DNA of 64,000 nucleotides, taken from contig NZ_JAPEMI010000002.1 in assembly GCF_026342835.1 (NCBI RefSeq), positions 1,612,001 through 1,676,000 on the forward strand. The letters run 5' to 3'. The notes beneath the pieces are model-generated. The model searched no databases. It was not told where the DNA came from and saw only the letters and a program-made list of their open reading frames with translations. The translations under genes were made by a program, and so were the position numbers. Source of the DNA: Streptomyces sp. NBC_00154. GTDB lineage: Bacteria > Actinomycetota > Actinomycetes > Streptomycetales > Streptomycetaceae. Below are positions 45,593 to 53,752 of this stretch, in pieces. Each line of letters begins with the position of its first letter. The stretch's first letter is position 1.

Positions 45593-46024
45593 TCAGCGGC
45601 CGTCGGACTGGGGGATTAGGCCGTTGGCGACCAGGCCGGCAAGTACCGCCTCGCCCAGGGCGTTCACTGCGGACTGTGGCCGGACCATCACGGTGAACTC
45701 CTTGATCCGGCCCGTCTCGTCGAACTGGAGCAGGTCGATGCCGTGGATCTGCTTGCCGTGCACGGTGGCCCGGAACAGGAGGATCGCCGATGGAGCCTCT
45801 TCGCCGTCGGTGCTGGTTTCGGCCGCGCCCTCGAAGTGTCCGATGTAGCGGAAGTCCTCGAAGATGCGCAGGAGCACGCCGAAGAGCCCCAGCACCATGG
45901 GCTTGCCCTCGAAGGGGGTGAACTTCACCGGGCTGTAGAGGCGGATGTCCTCGGTGAACAGGTCCTCCAGCGCTGCGAGATCGCGCTTCTCCACGATGGT
46001 GCGGAAGCGTTCAGCAGTCTCCAT
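45593..46024 (-). CDS. NTF2-like / SnoaL-type nuclear transport factor 2 family protein
   Basis: A 143-residue protein with the cone-shaped NTF2 fold pattern: ETAERFRTIVEKRDLAALED then LFTEDIRLYSPVKFTPFEGK, VLLRIFEDFRYIGHFEG, ILLFRATVHGKQIHGIDLLQ, FDETGRIKEFTVMVRP. It could be a small-molecule isomerase or binding protein. A strong AGGAGGGG precedes the ATG. It is divergent from the PadR gene over an 86-base region with a clear inverted repeat, so it is the likely target of that repressor. Confidence 0.88.
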   Translation of the reverse strand: METAERFRTIVEKRDLAALEDLFTEDIRLYSPVKFTPFEGKPMVLGLFGVLLRIFEDFRYIGHFEGAAETSTDGEEAPSAILLFRATVHGKQIHGIDLLQFDETGRIKEFTVMVRPQSAVNALGEAVLAGLVANGLIPQSDGR

Positions 46025-46036
46025 GACCCCTCCTGA

Positions 46037-46070
46037 TACTCAAGAATCTGACTAGTCACTTTCTTGAGTA
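46037..46070. promoter_or_regulatory. Probable PadR operator
   Basis: TACTCAAGAA (46037-46046) and TTCTTGAGTA (46061-46070) form a perfect 10-bp inverted repeat with a 14-base spacer that contains a second palindrome, GACTAGTC (46050-46057). It is centred between the divergent NTF2-like and PadR genes. PadR regulators bind such dyads to control themselves and a neighbour. The assignment is by position and symmetry. Confidence 0.7.
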
Positions 46071-46110
46071 TGATGCAGTGGCGGACGAGGAAAGGGAAGG
46101 GGTAGCTTCG

Positions 46111-46680
46111 ATGGCCTTGCGACATGCCGTACTGGCGGCGCTGCTGGACGGCGAATGCAGCGGATACCAACTGGCCAAGGCGTTCGACGTCGGCGTCGCG
46201 AACTTCTGGTACGCCCTGCCTCAGCAGCTGTACGCCGAGCTGACCAAGCTGGAGAAGGATGGGCTGGTCGCAGGTCGGCAGGTGGTCCAGGAAACCCGGC
46301 CCAACAAACGTCTGTTCCGGGTCACCGACGCCGGTCTCGCCGAGCTTGAAAAATTTGCCGCATCCGTATCGAAGCCCTCGTTCATCCGCGACGACCTGCT
46401 CGTCAAGGTCCAGGCCGCCGACCGCATCGGTACCGCGCCGGTGATCGAGCAGCTCGAAGAGCGAGCGTCCGCAGCCGAGGCCAGAATCGAGCTCTTCGGC
46501 AAGCTGCTGCGGCAGATGCGCGGCGATGCGGACGAGGAAGAGTTCCTACGTCGAGGCGAGCGGATCGGGCCGTACCTGACCTGCCTGCGCGGCCTGGCCT
46601 TTGAACAGGGCAACCGGGACTGGTGCCTGCGGATCTCAACCGTACTGCGGGAAAGGCTGACGACCCATGAACAACGGTGA
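46111..46680 (+). CDS. PadR family transcriptional regulator
   Basis: A 189-residue regulator with a winged helix (ALRHAVLAALLDGECSGYQL; WYALPQQLYAELTKLEKDGL; RLFRVTDAGLAELEKFAA) and a C-terminal helical dimerisation part (EERASAAEARIELFGKLLRQ), the PadR subfamily 2 layout. AAGGGG lies nine bases before the ATG at 46111, preferred over GTG 46078. It overlaps the following SGNH hydrolase gene by 14 bases. Effector unknown; phenolic acids or drugs are typical in the family. Confidence 0.92.
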   Translation: MALRHAVLAALLDGECSGYQLAKAFDVGVANFWYALPQQLYAELTKLEKDGLVAGRQVVQETRPNKRLFRVTDAGLAELEKFAASVSKPSFIRDDLLVKVQAADRIGTAPVIEQLEERASAAEARIELFGKLLRQMRGDADEEEFLRRGERIGPYLTCLRGLAFEQGNRDWCLRISTVLRERLTTHEQR

Positions 46681-47485
46681 ATACCTGCGCTACGTCGCTC
46701 TGGGCGACAGCCAGACCGAAGGACTCGGCGACGGCGACGACACCGTCGGCCTACGGGGCTGGGCCGATCGACTCGCCGAGCACCTCGCGGCCGTCAACCC
46801 CTCTCTCAAGTACGCCAATCTGGCCGTACGAGGACGTGTCGCCGGCCAGGTCCGGGCCGAACAGCTGGGGCCTGCCCTGGCTCTGCGCCCCGACCTGGCC
46901 ACCGTCGTTGCCGGAGTCAACGACCTGCTCCGGCCCCGGTTCAACGCCGCGGAGGTGGCCGGGCATCTGGAAGAAGTGTTCACCGCGCTCACAGACACCG
47001 GGACCCATGTAGTGACTCTCACCTTCCCCGATGTCGGGAAGATCGCGCCACTTGCCCGGCCAGTCAGGTCCCGCGTGTTCGACCTCAACGCCCGCATCCG
47101 CGCTGCGGCCGCCCGGCACGGGGTCACGGTCGCCGAAACCGCCGGGCACGCCGTCACCACCGACCCACGGCTGTGGAGCGCTGACCGACTCCACGCGAGC
47201 CCCCTGGGCCACGAGCGGATCGCCGCAGCCGTCGCCCACGCCATTCACCTGCCCGGAAGCGGCGACGCATGGACGCTCCCGCTGCCTCCACAGGCGGTCC
47301 CTGCCGGCTGGCAAGCCGCAGCAGCCGAACTGCGCTGGGCGGCCGCATTCCTCGGCCCCTGGCTCGCACGCCGTCTGCGCGGCCAGTCCTCCGGCGACGG
47401 CCGCACCGCAAAACGCCCCCAGCTCCTGCCCCTGAGCACCACGCCCGACTCCCCGGCGCACCCCCGTTCACGGGAATTGCCGTAG
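46667..47485 (+). CDS. SGNH/GDSL-family hydrolase
   Basis: A 272-residue cytoplasmic esterase-like protein. Block I is YVALGDSQTEGLGDG (catalytic Ser), block II has NLAVRGRVAGQV, block III VVAGVNDLLRP (Asn), and block V WSADRLHASPLGHERIA (Asp/His of the triad). The C-terminal ~60 residues are a proline-rich extension. There is no signal peptide. It is co-transcribed with padR through a 14-bp overlap. The substrate is unknown. Confidence 0.9.
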   Translation: MNNGEYLRYVALGDSQTEGLGDGDDTVGLRGWADRLAEHLAAVNPSLKYANLAVRGRVAGQVRAEQLGPALALRPDLATVVAGVNDLLRPRFNAAEVAGHLEEVFTALTDTGTHVVTLTFPDVGKIAPLARPVRSRVFDLNARIRAAAARHGVTVAETAGHAVTTDPRLWSADRLHASPLGHERIAAAVAHAIHLPGSGDAWTLPLPPQAVPAGWQAAAAELRWAAAFLGPWLARRLRGQSSGDGRTAKRPQLLPLSTTPDSPAHPRSRELP

Positions 47486-47617
47486 GGCGGGCCCATGCAC
47501 CGGTCGGGCTTCTTCCGAAAAGGTTCTGCGCTGTGCGGTACACCGGAGTGGGCACATCCATCCGCCCCGGCTGTGCCCTCTTGCGAGTACGCCGGCACCT
47601 GGCCGGGTGGAAATGGC

Positions 47618-47647
47618 TGAGGCCGGAGCCCAGCAGCTCCGGCCTCA
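47618..47647. terminator. Bidirectional terminator hairpin
   Basis: TGAGGCCGGAG (47618-47628) and CTCCGGCCTCA (47637-47647) form a perfect 11-bp stem with an 8-base loop, placed between the convergent SGNH hydrolase and the gene at 47698. The usual streptomycete terminator form without a U-run. Confidence 0.7.
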
Positions 47648-47697
47648 GTTCGTGGCGAGCCAGCTTTTGAACCGCAGGGTTGCGAGGTGGGCATGTC

Positions 47698-48063
47698 CTA
47701 CTGGTCGAGATATCGATAATCGTCGCTGGCGCGGGCGATGTGAATGCCGCCTTCACGGATCTGCCACTCGTTCATGCCTGCGGTTTCGTGGCTGGCCAAG
47801 AAGAGACCGGTGACCAGGTCGTTGTCCTCGTCGGAGGGCGGGATCCTCGCTATGACCTGTAGTTGTTCCAGCAGCGCGTCCACGCCGCTCTCGCGGATGT
47901 CTGCGCCGTAGAAGACGTAGTGGGTCCAGTTGTAATGCTGTTCCGGGAAACTCCAGGCTCCGCTGTATGTGCGGTCGGTGTCGGAACGGACGATCTCTCT
48001 GACCTGGGCCAACTGCGGTGCGTCGCACTGAAGCCAGCCTCTGACCCCGACGTAGATGCCCAT
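47698..48063 (-). CDS. Conserved hypothetical protein
   Basis: A 121-residue soluble protein: MGIYVGVRGWLQCDAPQLAQ, SGAWSFPEQHYNWTHYVFYG, VDALLEQLQVIARIPPSDED, VTGLFLASHETAGMNEWQIR. I know this pattern from streptomycete genomes but not its function. GGAG lies close before the ATG at 48063. The frame to 48141 lacks a better start. The ~190 bases upstream, before the methyltransferase stop, contain no full gene. Confidence 0.75.
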   Translation of the reverse strand: MGIYVGVRGWLQCDAPQLAQVREIVRSDTDRTYSGAWSFPEQHYNWTHYVFYGADIRESGVDALLEQLQVIARIPPSDEDNDLVTGLFLASHETAGMNEWQIREGGIHIARASDDYRYLDQ

Positions 48064-48256
48064 GGCTCCCGTCCCTTCAATAACCGTTCGGTTCGGCGTC
48101 GCTGTGACCCGGACCGAACGGTGGGCCTGAACCTGACGCATCGCCAGGCCCGGCGGTAGGCGACCTCGCGGTCCGCGTCGCGGGCGACGGTCTCGCGATG
48201 GTGCTCAAGCTCGTTGAGTCCGCCCAGGACCGCCGGGCTGAGCACGCCCCACCCGG

Positions 48257-48958
48257 CTACAGCCTGCGTTGGTCGTGCGGCGTGGGGTCGTTGTGGCCGA
48301 GGGATTCCTCTGCCGCGGTCAGGCGGAGCACGTCGTAGCCGATGAACTCGAACAGGCGGGTGCCGCGGCGTAGGGGCTGAGGCGTGCCGACGAACCGGTG
48401 CATACCGACCCCGAAGCCGGCGTCCGGTGCCGACAGCCACCCCGGTTCGAAGTCGTGCGCTTCGAACCATTCGCAGATCAGCGGGACCCGGTCGGGCGCG
48501 GCGCGGTGTCGGGTCCAGATGACGGCGCCGCCGGTCTTGCACAGCTGGCTACAGGCCGCGATGGTGTGCTCGATATCGGCGTCGGTGATGTTGCCGAAAA
48601 CGCCGCAGACGAGGACGAGATCCGCAGGGGCCGTGTCCTCGTAATGATCGATGAGGGAGGCGTCGCCGGTCACCACCTCAACCTGCCGCAAGCCTGCCCG
48701 GTCAGCCCTTTCCATAGCGGCCGCAGTGTTTCGCGGGTCCAGTTCGACGAGCCTTGCCCGCACGTCGTTGCGGCGAGGGTGCCCGACCAGAACATCCAGA
48801 AGGTCGCGGCCTTCCCCAGCACAGAGGCTGATCACCTTCAACCCGCCAGCCGGGGCATCAGACAGGGCAGCGCGAACCTGCGCTTGAACCGTCTGCAACC
48901 GTCGTGCCATCCACGAGTCGGCCACCTCGTACTGGTTGTGCCAGGCGCTCCAATCCAT
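48257..48958 (-). CDS. Class I SAM-dependent methyltransferase-like protein
   Basis: A 233-residue protein with a Rossmann SAM fold: VISLCAGEGRDLLDVLVGHP (motif I), ARLVELDPRNTAAAMERADR (motif II, acidic residue), VTGDASLIDHYEDTAPADLV (post-II). No NPPY motif, so an O- or C-methyltransferase is possible. The ribosome site before the ATG at 48958 is weak; a leaderless message is possible. Standing alone. Confidence 0.8.
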   Translation of the reverse strand: MDWSAWHNQYEVADSWMARRLQTVQAQVRAALSDAPAGGLKVISLCAGEGRDLLDVLVGHPRRNDVRARLVELDPRNTAAAMERADRAGLRQVEVVTGDASLIDHYEDTAPADLVLVCGVFGNITDADIEHTIAACSQLCKTGGAVIWTRHRAAPDRVPLICEWFEAHDFEPGWLSAPDAGFGVGMHRFVGTPQPLRRGTRLFEFIGYDVLRLTAAEESLGHNDPTPHDQRRL

Positions 48959-49251
48959 AGGCGGACGCTACGGCGACTCACCGCCCATGGGCGACCCAAT
49001 TCTGATCACCGGACCCGGGGAGCGGCCATCCACAGGCTTTGACAATTGCTCGCAGCCCTCGGGCACAGCGCGGTGTACAGGGCTGCCCGGGACGGCTCCG
49101 AGGCCGTGATCACACCGGACACACCAAGATCATCATGCCTGTGACCAGCAGTTATGGGACAGGTCTTGGCGGCTCTGATCGGATGGGCGATCCGGTGACC
49201 AATCCGCCGTCGGTGATCCAAACTTCCACGAATCCCCGGTGCTGGGATGCT

Positions 49252-49602
49252 TCAGAGATCGGTAGCTCGCTCGTGGCGGGGCTCGTACATGCCCACCTCG
49301 CCGCCGCCCGGCAGGCGGAACCTGGTCAGCCGCCCCCAGCGCGCATCGGTGACTGCCTGGGTGAACTCCACTCCCTTCGCGGCCAGGTTCTTCACCGTTG
49401 CGCTGATGTCGTCGCACATCAGGTAGAGCTCCTGCGTCTCCGGACCGTCCGTGGGATGCACGGCGATCTCGGTCGGCGGAAGCTTGAAGATCAGCCAGCC
49501 GCCTCCCACATCGACATGCGGATACTCCAACACATCCCGGAAGAAGGCCCGGTCCGCTTCCGCGTCACGGCTGTAAATGATGACGTGTCCACCGATGATC
49601 AT
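49252..49602 (-). CDS. VOC-family (glyoxalase-like) protein
   Basis: A 116-residue single-module VOC protein: MIIGGHVIIYSRDAEADRAF then FRDVLEYPHVDVGGGWLIFK, TEIAVHPTDGPETQELYLMC, TRFRLPGGGEVGMYEPRHER. The His and Glu ligand positions of the fold are present. It would dimerise; substrate unknown. Weak ribosome site before the ATG at 49602. Confidence 0.85.
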   Translation of the reverse strand: MIIGGHVIIYSRDAEADRAFFRDVLEYPHVDVGGGWLIFKLPPTEIAVHPTDGPETQELYLMCDDISATVKNLAAKGVEFTQAVTDARWGRLTRFRLPGGGEVGMYEPRHERATDL

Positions 49603-49744
49603 GCGGTCAGCGTAAGCCCCGACGCGGACACCCCGCCGCTACGACGTCAAACCGTGTGCTTACCGTTCATGACCGGGTCGCCAGCTTCAACATCACGGTC
49701 ACGTCTCCACTGCATGATCCGCTGTATCGGCCTACCGTCGGGAC

Positions 49745-50023
49745 ATGAGCGAGATCTTCGTGATGTATGAACTCGATCAGCCAAGTGCAGCGCGATCCTT
49801 CACCGGTGCATCACTGGTTGAGGGGCGGCCCGTCCGCTGCGTGCACGCGGCGCCCGCAGCCCCTGGGTCCACCACGACCCCAGGGCCGCGCACCCTCTGC
49901 GGTAAGGACACCTTCGCCATGGAGTCATCTCCCAGTAGGCCCACGGATCCCGGTTCCTCGTGGTACACAGCGGAGTACGCCCGGCTGGTCTGTGCTCAAT
50001 GTGATGCTGTGCTGGAGGGGTGA
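49745..50023 (+). CDS. Small Cys-containing hypothetical protein
   Basis: A 92-residue protein. Cysteines at PVRCVHA, RTLCGKDT and LVCAQCDAVLE could form a small metal-binding knuckle; CAQC ends near the C-terminus. No family recognised. The start at ATG 49745 lacks a clear ribosome site. Codon use looks genuine. Confidence 0.6.
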   Translation: MSEIFVMYELDQPSAARSFTGASLVEGRPVRCVHAAPAAPGSTTTPGPRTLCGKDTFAMESSPSRPTDPGSSWYTAEYARLVCAQCDAVLEG

Positions 50024-50492
50024 TCAGTCCTCCAATCGGCTGTGTTCCCGTCGGCTCCAGCGCTGGTTGAACCACCTCAGTCAGGAATGATCAGCAGAGC
50101 CATATGGAGCAGGCCAGGCCCCAGTACCCACGTGACGAGCAGGAGGGATGAGATACCCCGCCGCGGTTACCCCTGCCGCTTGGCATAGGGGAGGCCTCGG
50201 AGGTAGTTGCGCCCCAAGGTCTTGACCGGACTCGTTCCGTGCCACGGATGGGGCTAACTGTGATGACGCACCCGGGCGCGCACGTAGCCCGGTGTGTCTT
50301 CCGGCCTTGAGCAGTTGCACTTGCGCCGCGCCCAGAGCGCCATTCCTGAGGCCAACGCGACACCGCGCCGACACTCCGGCCCGACGTCGCGGCCGAGCCG
50401 GCTGGCGTTGCGAAGCCGAATGACGCATGCCGGCCACTCGGCACTCACGCGGCCTGCTGGCTGGCCGTAGCATGGAGGCGACGCTCTTCTTT
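50024..50492. other. Region without recognisable gene
   Basis: About 470 bases. Frames here show no family. It ends where the truncated IS5-type transposase begins. Confidence 0.4.
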
Positions 50493-51203
50493 CTATGTTG
50501 TGCGGACCGGGTGTGCCTGGCGTCAGCTGCCGAAGGACTTTGCGCCCTGGCCGACCGTGTACTGGTACTTCACGTGGTGGCACGATGTCGGGACCGTGGA
50601 GCGGCTGCACGACGCGCTGCGCGACCAGGTCCGAGTGGCCGACGGCCGCAGCGTCGAACCTAGCGCGGGCTGATCGACTCGCAGTCCGTGCGCACGGCCG
50701 ACACCGTCCCCGTTTCCACCAGAGGGTTTGACGCAGGCAAGAAGGTCAAAGGCCGCAAGCGGTTCATCGTCACCGACACGCTCGGCCTCCTGCTGGCGGT
50801 ACACGTTGTTGCCGCGAGCATCCAGGACCGGGACGGCGCGAAACGCGCGCTGCTTTGGACCCGCCCCGATCCTCCGAGCATCCAGAAGGTCTGGGCGGAC
50901 CAGGGCTTCTCCGGAAGGCTGGTCGATTGGAGCGCTTCGATCCTCGGCCGCGACCTGGAGATCATCCGAAAAGTGCCTGACCAGCGAGGCTTTCAGGTCC
51001 AGCCCAAGCGCTGGGCCGTTGAGCTGACGTTCGCCTGGATGACCGCGCACCGGCGGCTTGCCCGTGACTACGAGACCGATCCCGCCCGCTCCGAGACCAT
51101 GATCCGGTGGGCGATGATCGGCATCATGGTCCGCCGGCTCACCCGAGGTTGCCCAGCCAAACGGCCAGGACCACGGCGTCTTCGGTGGACAGGCCCGGAG
51201 TAA
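50493..51203 (+). pseudogene. IS5-family transposase, 5'-truncated and frameshifted
   Basis: Sequence begins FYVVRTGCAWRQLPKDFAPW and TVYWYFTWWHDVGTVERLHD, the middle of the N-terminal domain of IS5-type (IS427-like) transposases, up to SVEPSAG at a TGA (about 50671). One base later in the next frame comes LIDSQSVRTADTVPVSTRGF, DAGKKVKGRKRFIVTDTLGL, VWADQGFSGRLVDW and AVELTFAWMTAHRRLARDYE to 51203. The first ~50 residues are lost. The frame change lies at the usual orfA/orfB border of this group, but one missing C explains it simply. Confidence 0.85.
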
Positions 51204-51224
51204 ACGACAGGCACCTGCAACGCG

Positions 51225-51632
51225 TCAGGAATTCTGGACGGCGCCTACGAACCGCTCGACCTTGCTCCGCAGGTCTGGCGAGAGGTCGGAGAGGCCGCCG
51301 ACGATGAAGGTCAGTTGCCTTGCAAGCTCCGGATGAGCACTCCAGACAGTTGAATTCCTGGTCAGGACCGCGCGCAGCAGGTCGCCCTCGTACATGTGGC
51401 CTTCGGCCAGAGGGTTGTCACGAAGCACCTCCATCGCGAGCGGAAGAAGCACCGGCAGCCCAATGTCCTGCCCGATCAGCAGGCGCAGGTCCTCAACGGT
51501 CAGAGTCCCGACCGGCCGGCTCCGCAGAGCATGCGCCGTCGCAATGAGATAGGTGGCGTCGGGTGGGGGCACCTGCCAGCGATCACGTTCAAGCTCCTCG
51601 AGGGACCGACTACGGTCGATAGATACAGTCAC
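51225..51632 (-). CDS. CdiI-type contact-dependent inhibition immunity protein
   Basis: A 135-residue protein matching the CdiI_2-like immunity family: DRSRSLEELERDRWQVPPPD, IATAHALRSRPVGTLTVEDL, RLLIGQDIGLPVLLPLAMEV, EGDLLRAVLTRNSTVWSAHP. Such proteins neutralise a polymorphic toxin tip. No toxin gene is seen nearby, so it is an orphan, perhaps protecting against siblings. The GTG at 51632 has GAGAG upstream. A 44-base hairpin (51660-51703) sits directly upstream of the gene, in its probable promoter/leader. Confidence 0.82.
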   Translation of the reverse strand: MTVSIDRSRSLEELERDRWQVPPPDATYLIATAHALRSRPVGTLTVEDLRLLIGQDIGLPVLLPLAMEVLRDNPLAEGHMYEGDLLRAVLTRNSTVWSAHPELARQLTFIVGGLSDLSPDLRSKVERFVGAVQNS

Positions 51633-51655
51633 CAGGCGATTCTCTCGTAAATGCG

Positions 51656-51703
51656 TGTGACTGAGCGCTTCAGTTGGCCCGCTTGCCAATTGAAGCGCTC
51701 AGT
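51656..51703. repeat. 26-bp inverted-repeat arm (left) forming a local hairpin
   Basis: 51656-51681 is the exact reverse complement of 52196-52221. The same left arm also pairs locally: ACTGAGCGCTTCAGTTGGC (51660-51678) with GCCAATTGAAGCGCTCAGT (51685-51703), 18 of 19 positions, six-base loop. So one sequence has both a near and a distant partner. Confidence 0.88.
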
Positions 51704-51733
51704 AGTCGATCCGGTGAGATCCGGTCGGCATCA

Positions 51734-52123
51734 TCACTGCGTGGACGCCCAATCTGACGAGGCTCGGGCCACTTCGACGTCGTACTGATCGGCGTCGAAG
51801 TGAAATGTCCGGGGCCGCGCTTTGCTGCCGGGCACCTGCCAGTCGGACCACTCCACTATGCACCCCTGCCGCTGCACGAACACAGCGAGGAAGCCGCAAC
51901 ATCCGCCCGTGCACGCGGGCTCCCCCAACACGACGCGTCGCCGCACTCCGGTCGCCCACAGCCGGCTGCGACCGTTGGCGGGCAGAGTCTCTTCCGCAAA
52001 CGGGCCACGGCCTCCCTCGCCGACCGCCTCTGCCACCACATCCTCGCCGTCGATCCACAACTGCAACTGGGCAGCCCACCGGGACCCCGGTGGCAACACC
52101 CTGACCTCAAGTCGGTTGAACAT
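51734..52123 (-). CDS. Hypothetical protein inside inverted-repeat cassette
   Basis: A 129-residue protein (MFNRLEVRVLPPGSRWAAQL, LWIDGEDVVAEAVGEGGRGP, CTGGCCGFLAVFVQRQG, FHFDADQYDVEVARA). The CTGGCCG cluster may bind metal. It resembles conserved streptomycete proteins without known function. AGGG lies nine bases before the ATG at 52123. It is the only gene between the 26-bp perfect inverted repeats at 51656 and 52221. Confidence 0.72.
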   Translation of the reverse strand: MFNRLEVRVLPPGSRWAAQLQLWIDGEDVVAEAVGEGGRGPFAEETLPANGRSRLWATGVRRRVVLGEPACTGGCCGFLAVFVQRQGCIVEWSDWQVPGSKARPRTFHFDADQYDVEVARASSDWASTQ

Positions 52124-52155
52124 CCGTTGACCCTTTGGGAGGGCCAGCCGCCGCA

Positions 52156-52221
52156 GGCCAACTCGGACGCTCGGTCGGGCCAACCCGATCGCTCACGGGC
52201 CAACTGAAGCGCTCAGTCACA
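52156..52221. repeat. Tandem degenerate 20-22-bp repeats ending in the right 26-bp arm
   Basis: Three units begin with GGCCAAC at 52156, 52178 and 52198. Unit 3 (GGGCCAACTGAAGCGCTCAGT, written here only in part as GGCCAACTGAAGCGCTCAG) belongs to the perfect 26-bp arm 52196-52221. Units 1 and 2 are diverged copies. The right arm contains the stop codon of the GNAT gene (52213-52215). Confidence 0.75.
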
Positions 52222-52746
52222 ATGCGAGATCTCAAACGCGGTTTCAGTCAGACGGCGGGCCAACACTCGGGTGGTGCTGCCGTCATCCTCTTTTATGTCC
52301 TGGACTTGCTCGAAACCGATTCCGTCCAGCAGGGTCAGTGAGGCCACGTTCGCTGGGTCCACAGTGGCGTACACCCTGGTCAGTCCGAGGGCGTCGAAGC
52401 CATAGGCGAAGATCGCCTCGGCCAACTCGGTCCCCAGGCCGGCCCCCCATGCCGTCGGCGCCAGAGCGTAAATGATCTCGTGGCCTCCGACGACGTCGTT
52501 CGGCTTGATCTCGGCATGCCCGACCAGGAGCCCGTTGCGACGAACTGCCCAGACATCGAACAGGTCCTGGGCATAGACCTTCGTGAAGATGCGCCCGAAC
52601 AGGGCCCGGTCTGCTGCTTCGCAAGCAGTGCCGTCACCCATCCACTTCGACACTCTGGTGTCCTGGAACAGAGCGACGAAGCCCTCTTCGTCCTCGGAGA
52701 TGTATGGCTCCAGGAGTAGTCGCTCGGTGCGCAGAGTCGGGGGCAT
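52213..52746 (-). CDS. GNAT family N-acetyltransferase
   Basis: A 177-residue RimJ-type acetyltransferase: LRTERLLLEPYISEDEEGFV, DVWAVRRNGLLVGHAEIKPN, the acetyl-CoA loop APTAWGAGLGTELAEAIFAY, and GLTRVYATVDPANVASLTLL then GIGFEQV. The target is unknown, perhaps a small molecule or ribosomal protein. The ATG at 52746 is chosen by family alignment; the ribosome site is weak. Its stop lies in the 26-bp repeat. A broken paralogue lies at 26591-26988. Confidence 0.88.
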   Translation of the reverse strand: MPPTLRTERLLLEPYISEDEEGFVALFQDTRVSKWMGDGTACEAADRALFGRIFTKVYAQDLFDVWAVRRNGLLVGHAEIKPNDVVGGHEIIYALAPTAWGAGLGTELAEAIFAYGFDALGLTRVYATVDPANVASLTLLDGIGFEQVQDIKEDDGSTTRVLARRLTETAFEISHCD

Positions 52747-52820
52747 AGATGGCGACGCTACCCACGCGACATCCAAGTCGGCAAACCCCTTTCGCCTGTG
52801 CGGCGTCGCCTTTGTCGTCT

Positions 52821-53130
52821 CTATGTCGCACATCGCTTGGTGCTGCGGTCCTCGGCGCGTGCGCGCTGGCGGTGCCGCAGTTCGAGTGCGGCGATGGGGA
52901 CGTCGGTCGTGTTGGTGGCGAACGCGGTGAGCTGCAGGCCGTCAGTACCGTCCCAATCCACGATCACCTGCCCTGCGGTGTCCGGCGACGAGACTGCGGC
53001 CAACTTCCAGACGTGCTCATGCACTTCGGCCCGTGCTGACCGGATCGCGTTCAGAGCCTTCGGGCCAGCCGGGGCCAAAATATCGATGAGGCGGGAGACG
53101 GCCGGTGGGGCCGTTCGCCTGGGTGCCGGC
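52821..53130 (-). pseudogene. IS1380-family transposase remnant with internal deletion
   Basis: The minus frame reads AVSRLIDILAPAGPKALNAI, RSARAEVHEHVWKLAAVSSP and GQVIVDWDGT, an N-terminal segment of IS1380 enzymes (VSRLIDxLA... up to the first catalytic Asp region). It then jumps to LQLTAFATNTTDVPIAALEL then RHRQRARAEDR, which belongs near the C-terminus. Several hundred bases between are missing. It belongs to a different subgroup from the remnant at 17933. The ends are approximate. Confidence 0.75.
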
Positions 53131-53413
53131 TGATTTGAAGCTCCGTTTGGCAGCTCGGCCAGCACTCGCGTGGCGCGACGACCTGGGAGATGGCGATGCG
53201 CTCGACGGCGTTCGGGCCTTGCCGACACGGGACAGAACTTTTGGTTCCGCGGCTGCATCCGTAGGCCGATGGGACATCCGCCTGGGCCAACGACGCGTAC
53301 TGCCGTACGCGGCGCGCCGCCACTTCGTGAGGGGCTTGTCAGTTCCAGCGGACGGCAAAAGGCAAAGGCAGAGAGATCTCTCTCCCTGCCACTCTTAACC
53401 TATAGCGCACTGG

Positions 53414-53432
53414 GGGGCTTGCGGCAAGACCC
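53414..53432. promoter_or_regulatory. Rifamycin-associated element (RAE)
   Basis: GGGGCTTGCGGCAAGACCC, a 19-bp imperfect palindrome that matches the published Rif-associated element consensus found upstream of rifampin-inactivating genes in actinomycetes, as I recall it. It is 60 bases before the GTG of the glycosyltransferase remnant and about 317 before the rph ATG. The element confers rifampin-inducible expression through RNA polymerase inhibition in studied strains. Matching is by memory of the motif. Confidence 0.88.
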
Positions 53433-53491
53433 GGGTGGTGGCGCAAAATCGTCGGCCGAGGCCACAACCTGCGGAAAGGGGGGGGCACGAC

Positions 53492-53752
53492 GTGCGTGTG
53501 TTGTCGACGTATGGGGGACGCGGTGACGTCGAATCAGTGGTGGGACCGGCAGTGCGGTCGCGAGCGCTCGGGGCGGTGGTGCGGGTGTACGCGCCGCGCG
53601 ACTGGGATGAGCGGTCGGCCGACTCTTCTGAGGGAGGGCAGCCAGAAACGACGACGTGCCTGACAAGAGGTTCGACAGAGCTGGAGGCGCCGGTGAATCG
53701 ATCGGCCAGTGCAGTGCAACGGGACACGACTGCCTCGGAGGTATCGCGATGA
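53492..53752 (+). pseudogene. Truncated macrolide/rifamycin-type glycosyltransferase N-terminus, now a leader frame of rph
   Basis: The GTG at 53492, after AAGGGG, opens a frame reading VRVLSTYGGRGDVESVVGPA then VRSRALGAVVRVYAPRD. This matches the first strand and loop of MGT-type glycosyltransferases (MRVLLSTYGSRGDVEP...RLRALGAEVRVCAPPD). After about 38 residues the similarity stops; the frame continues 48 more codons and ends in TGA at 53750-53752, overlapping the rph ATG (ATGA). Rifampin glycosyltransferase (Rgt) genes are known to carry an RAE, so this may be a deleted rgt that left its promoter and start to rph. Confidence 0.75.
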
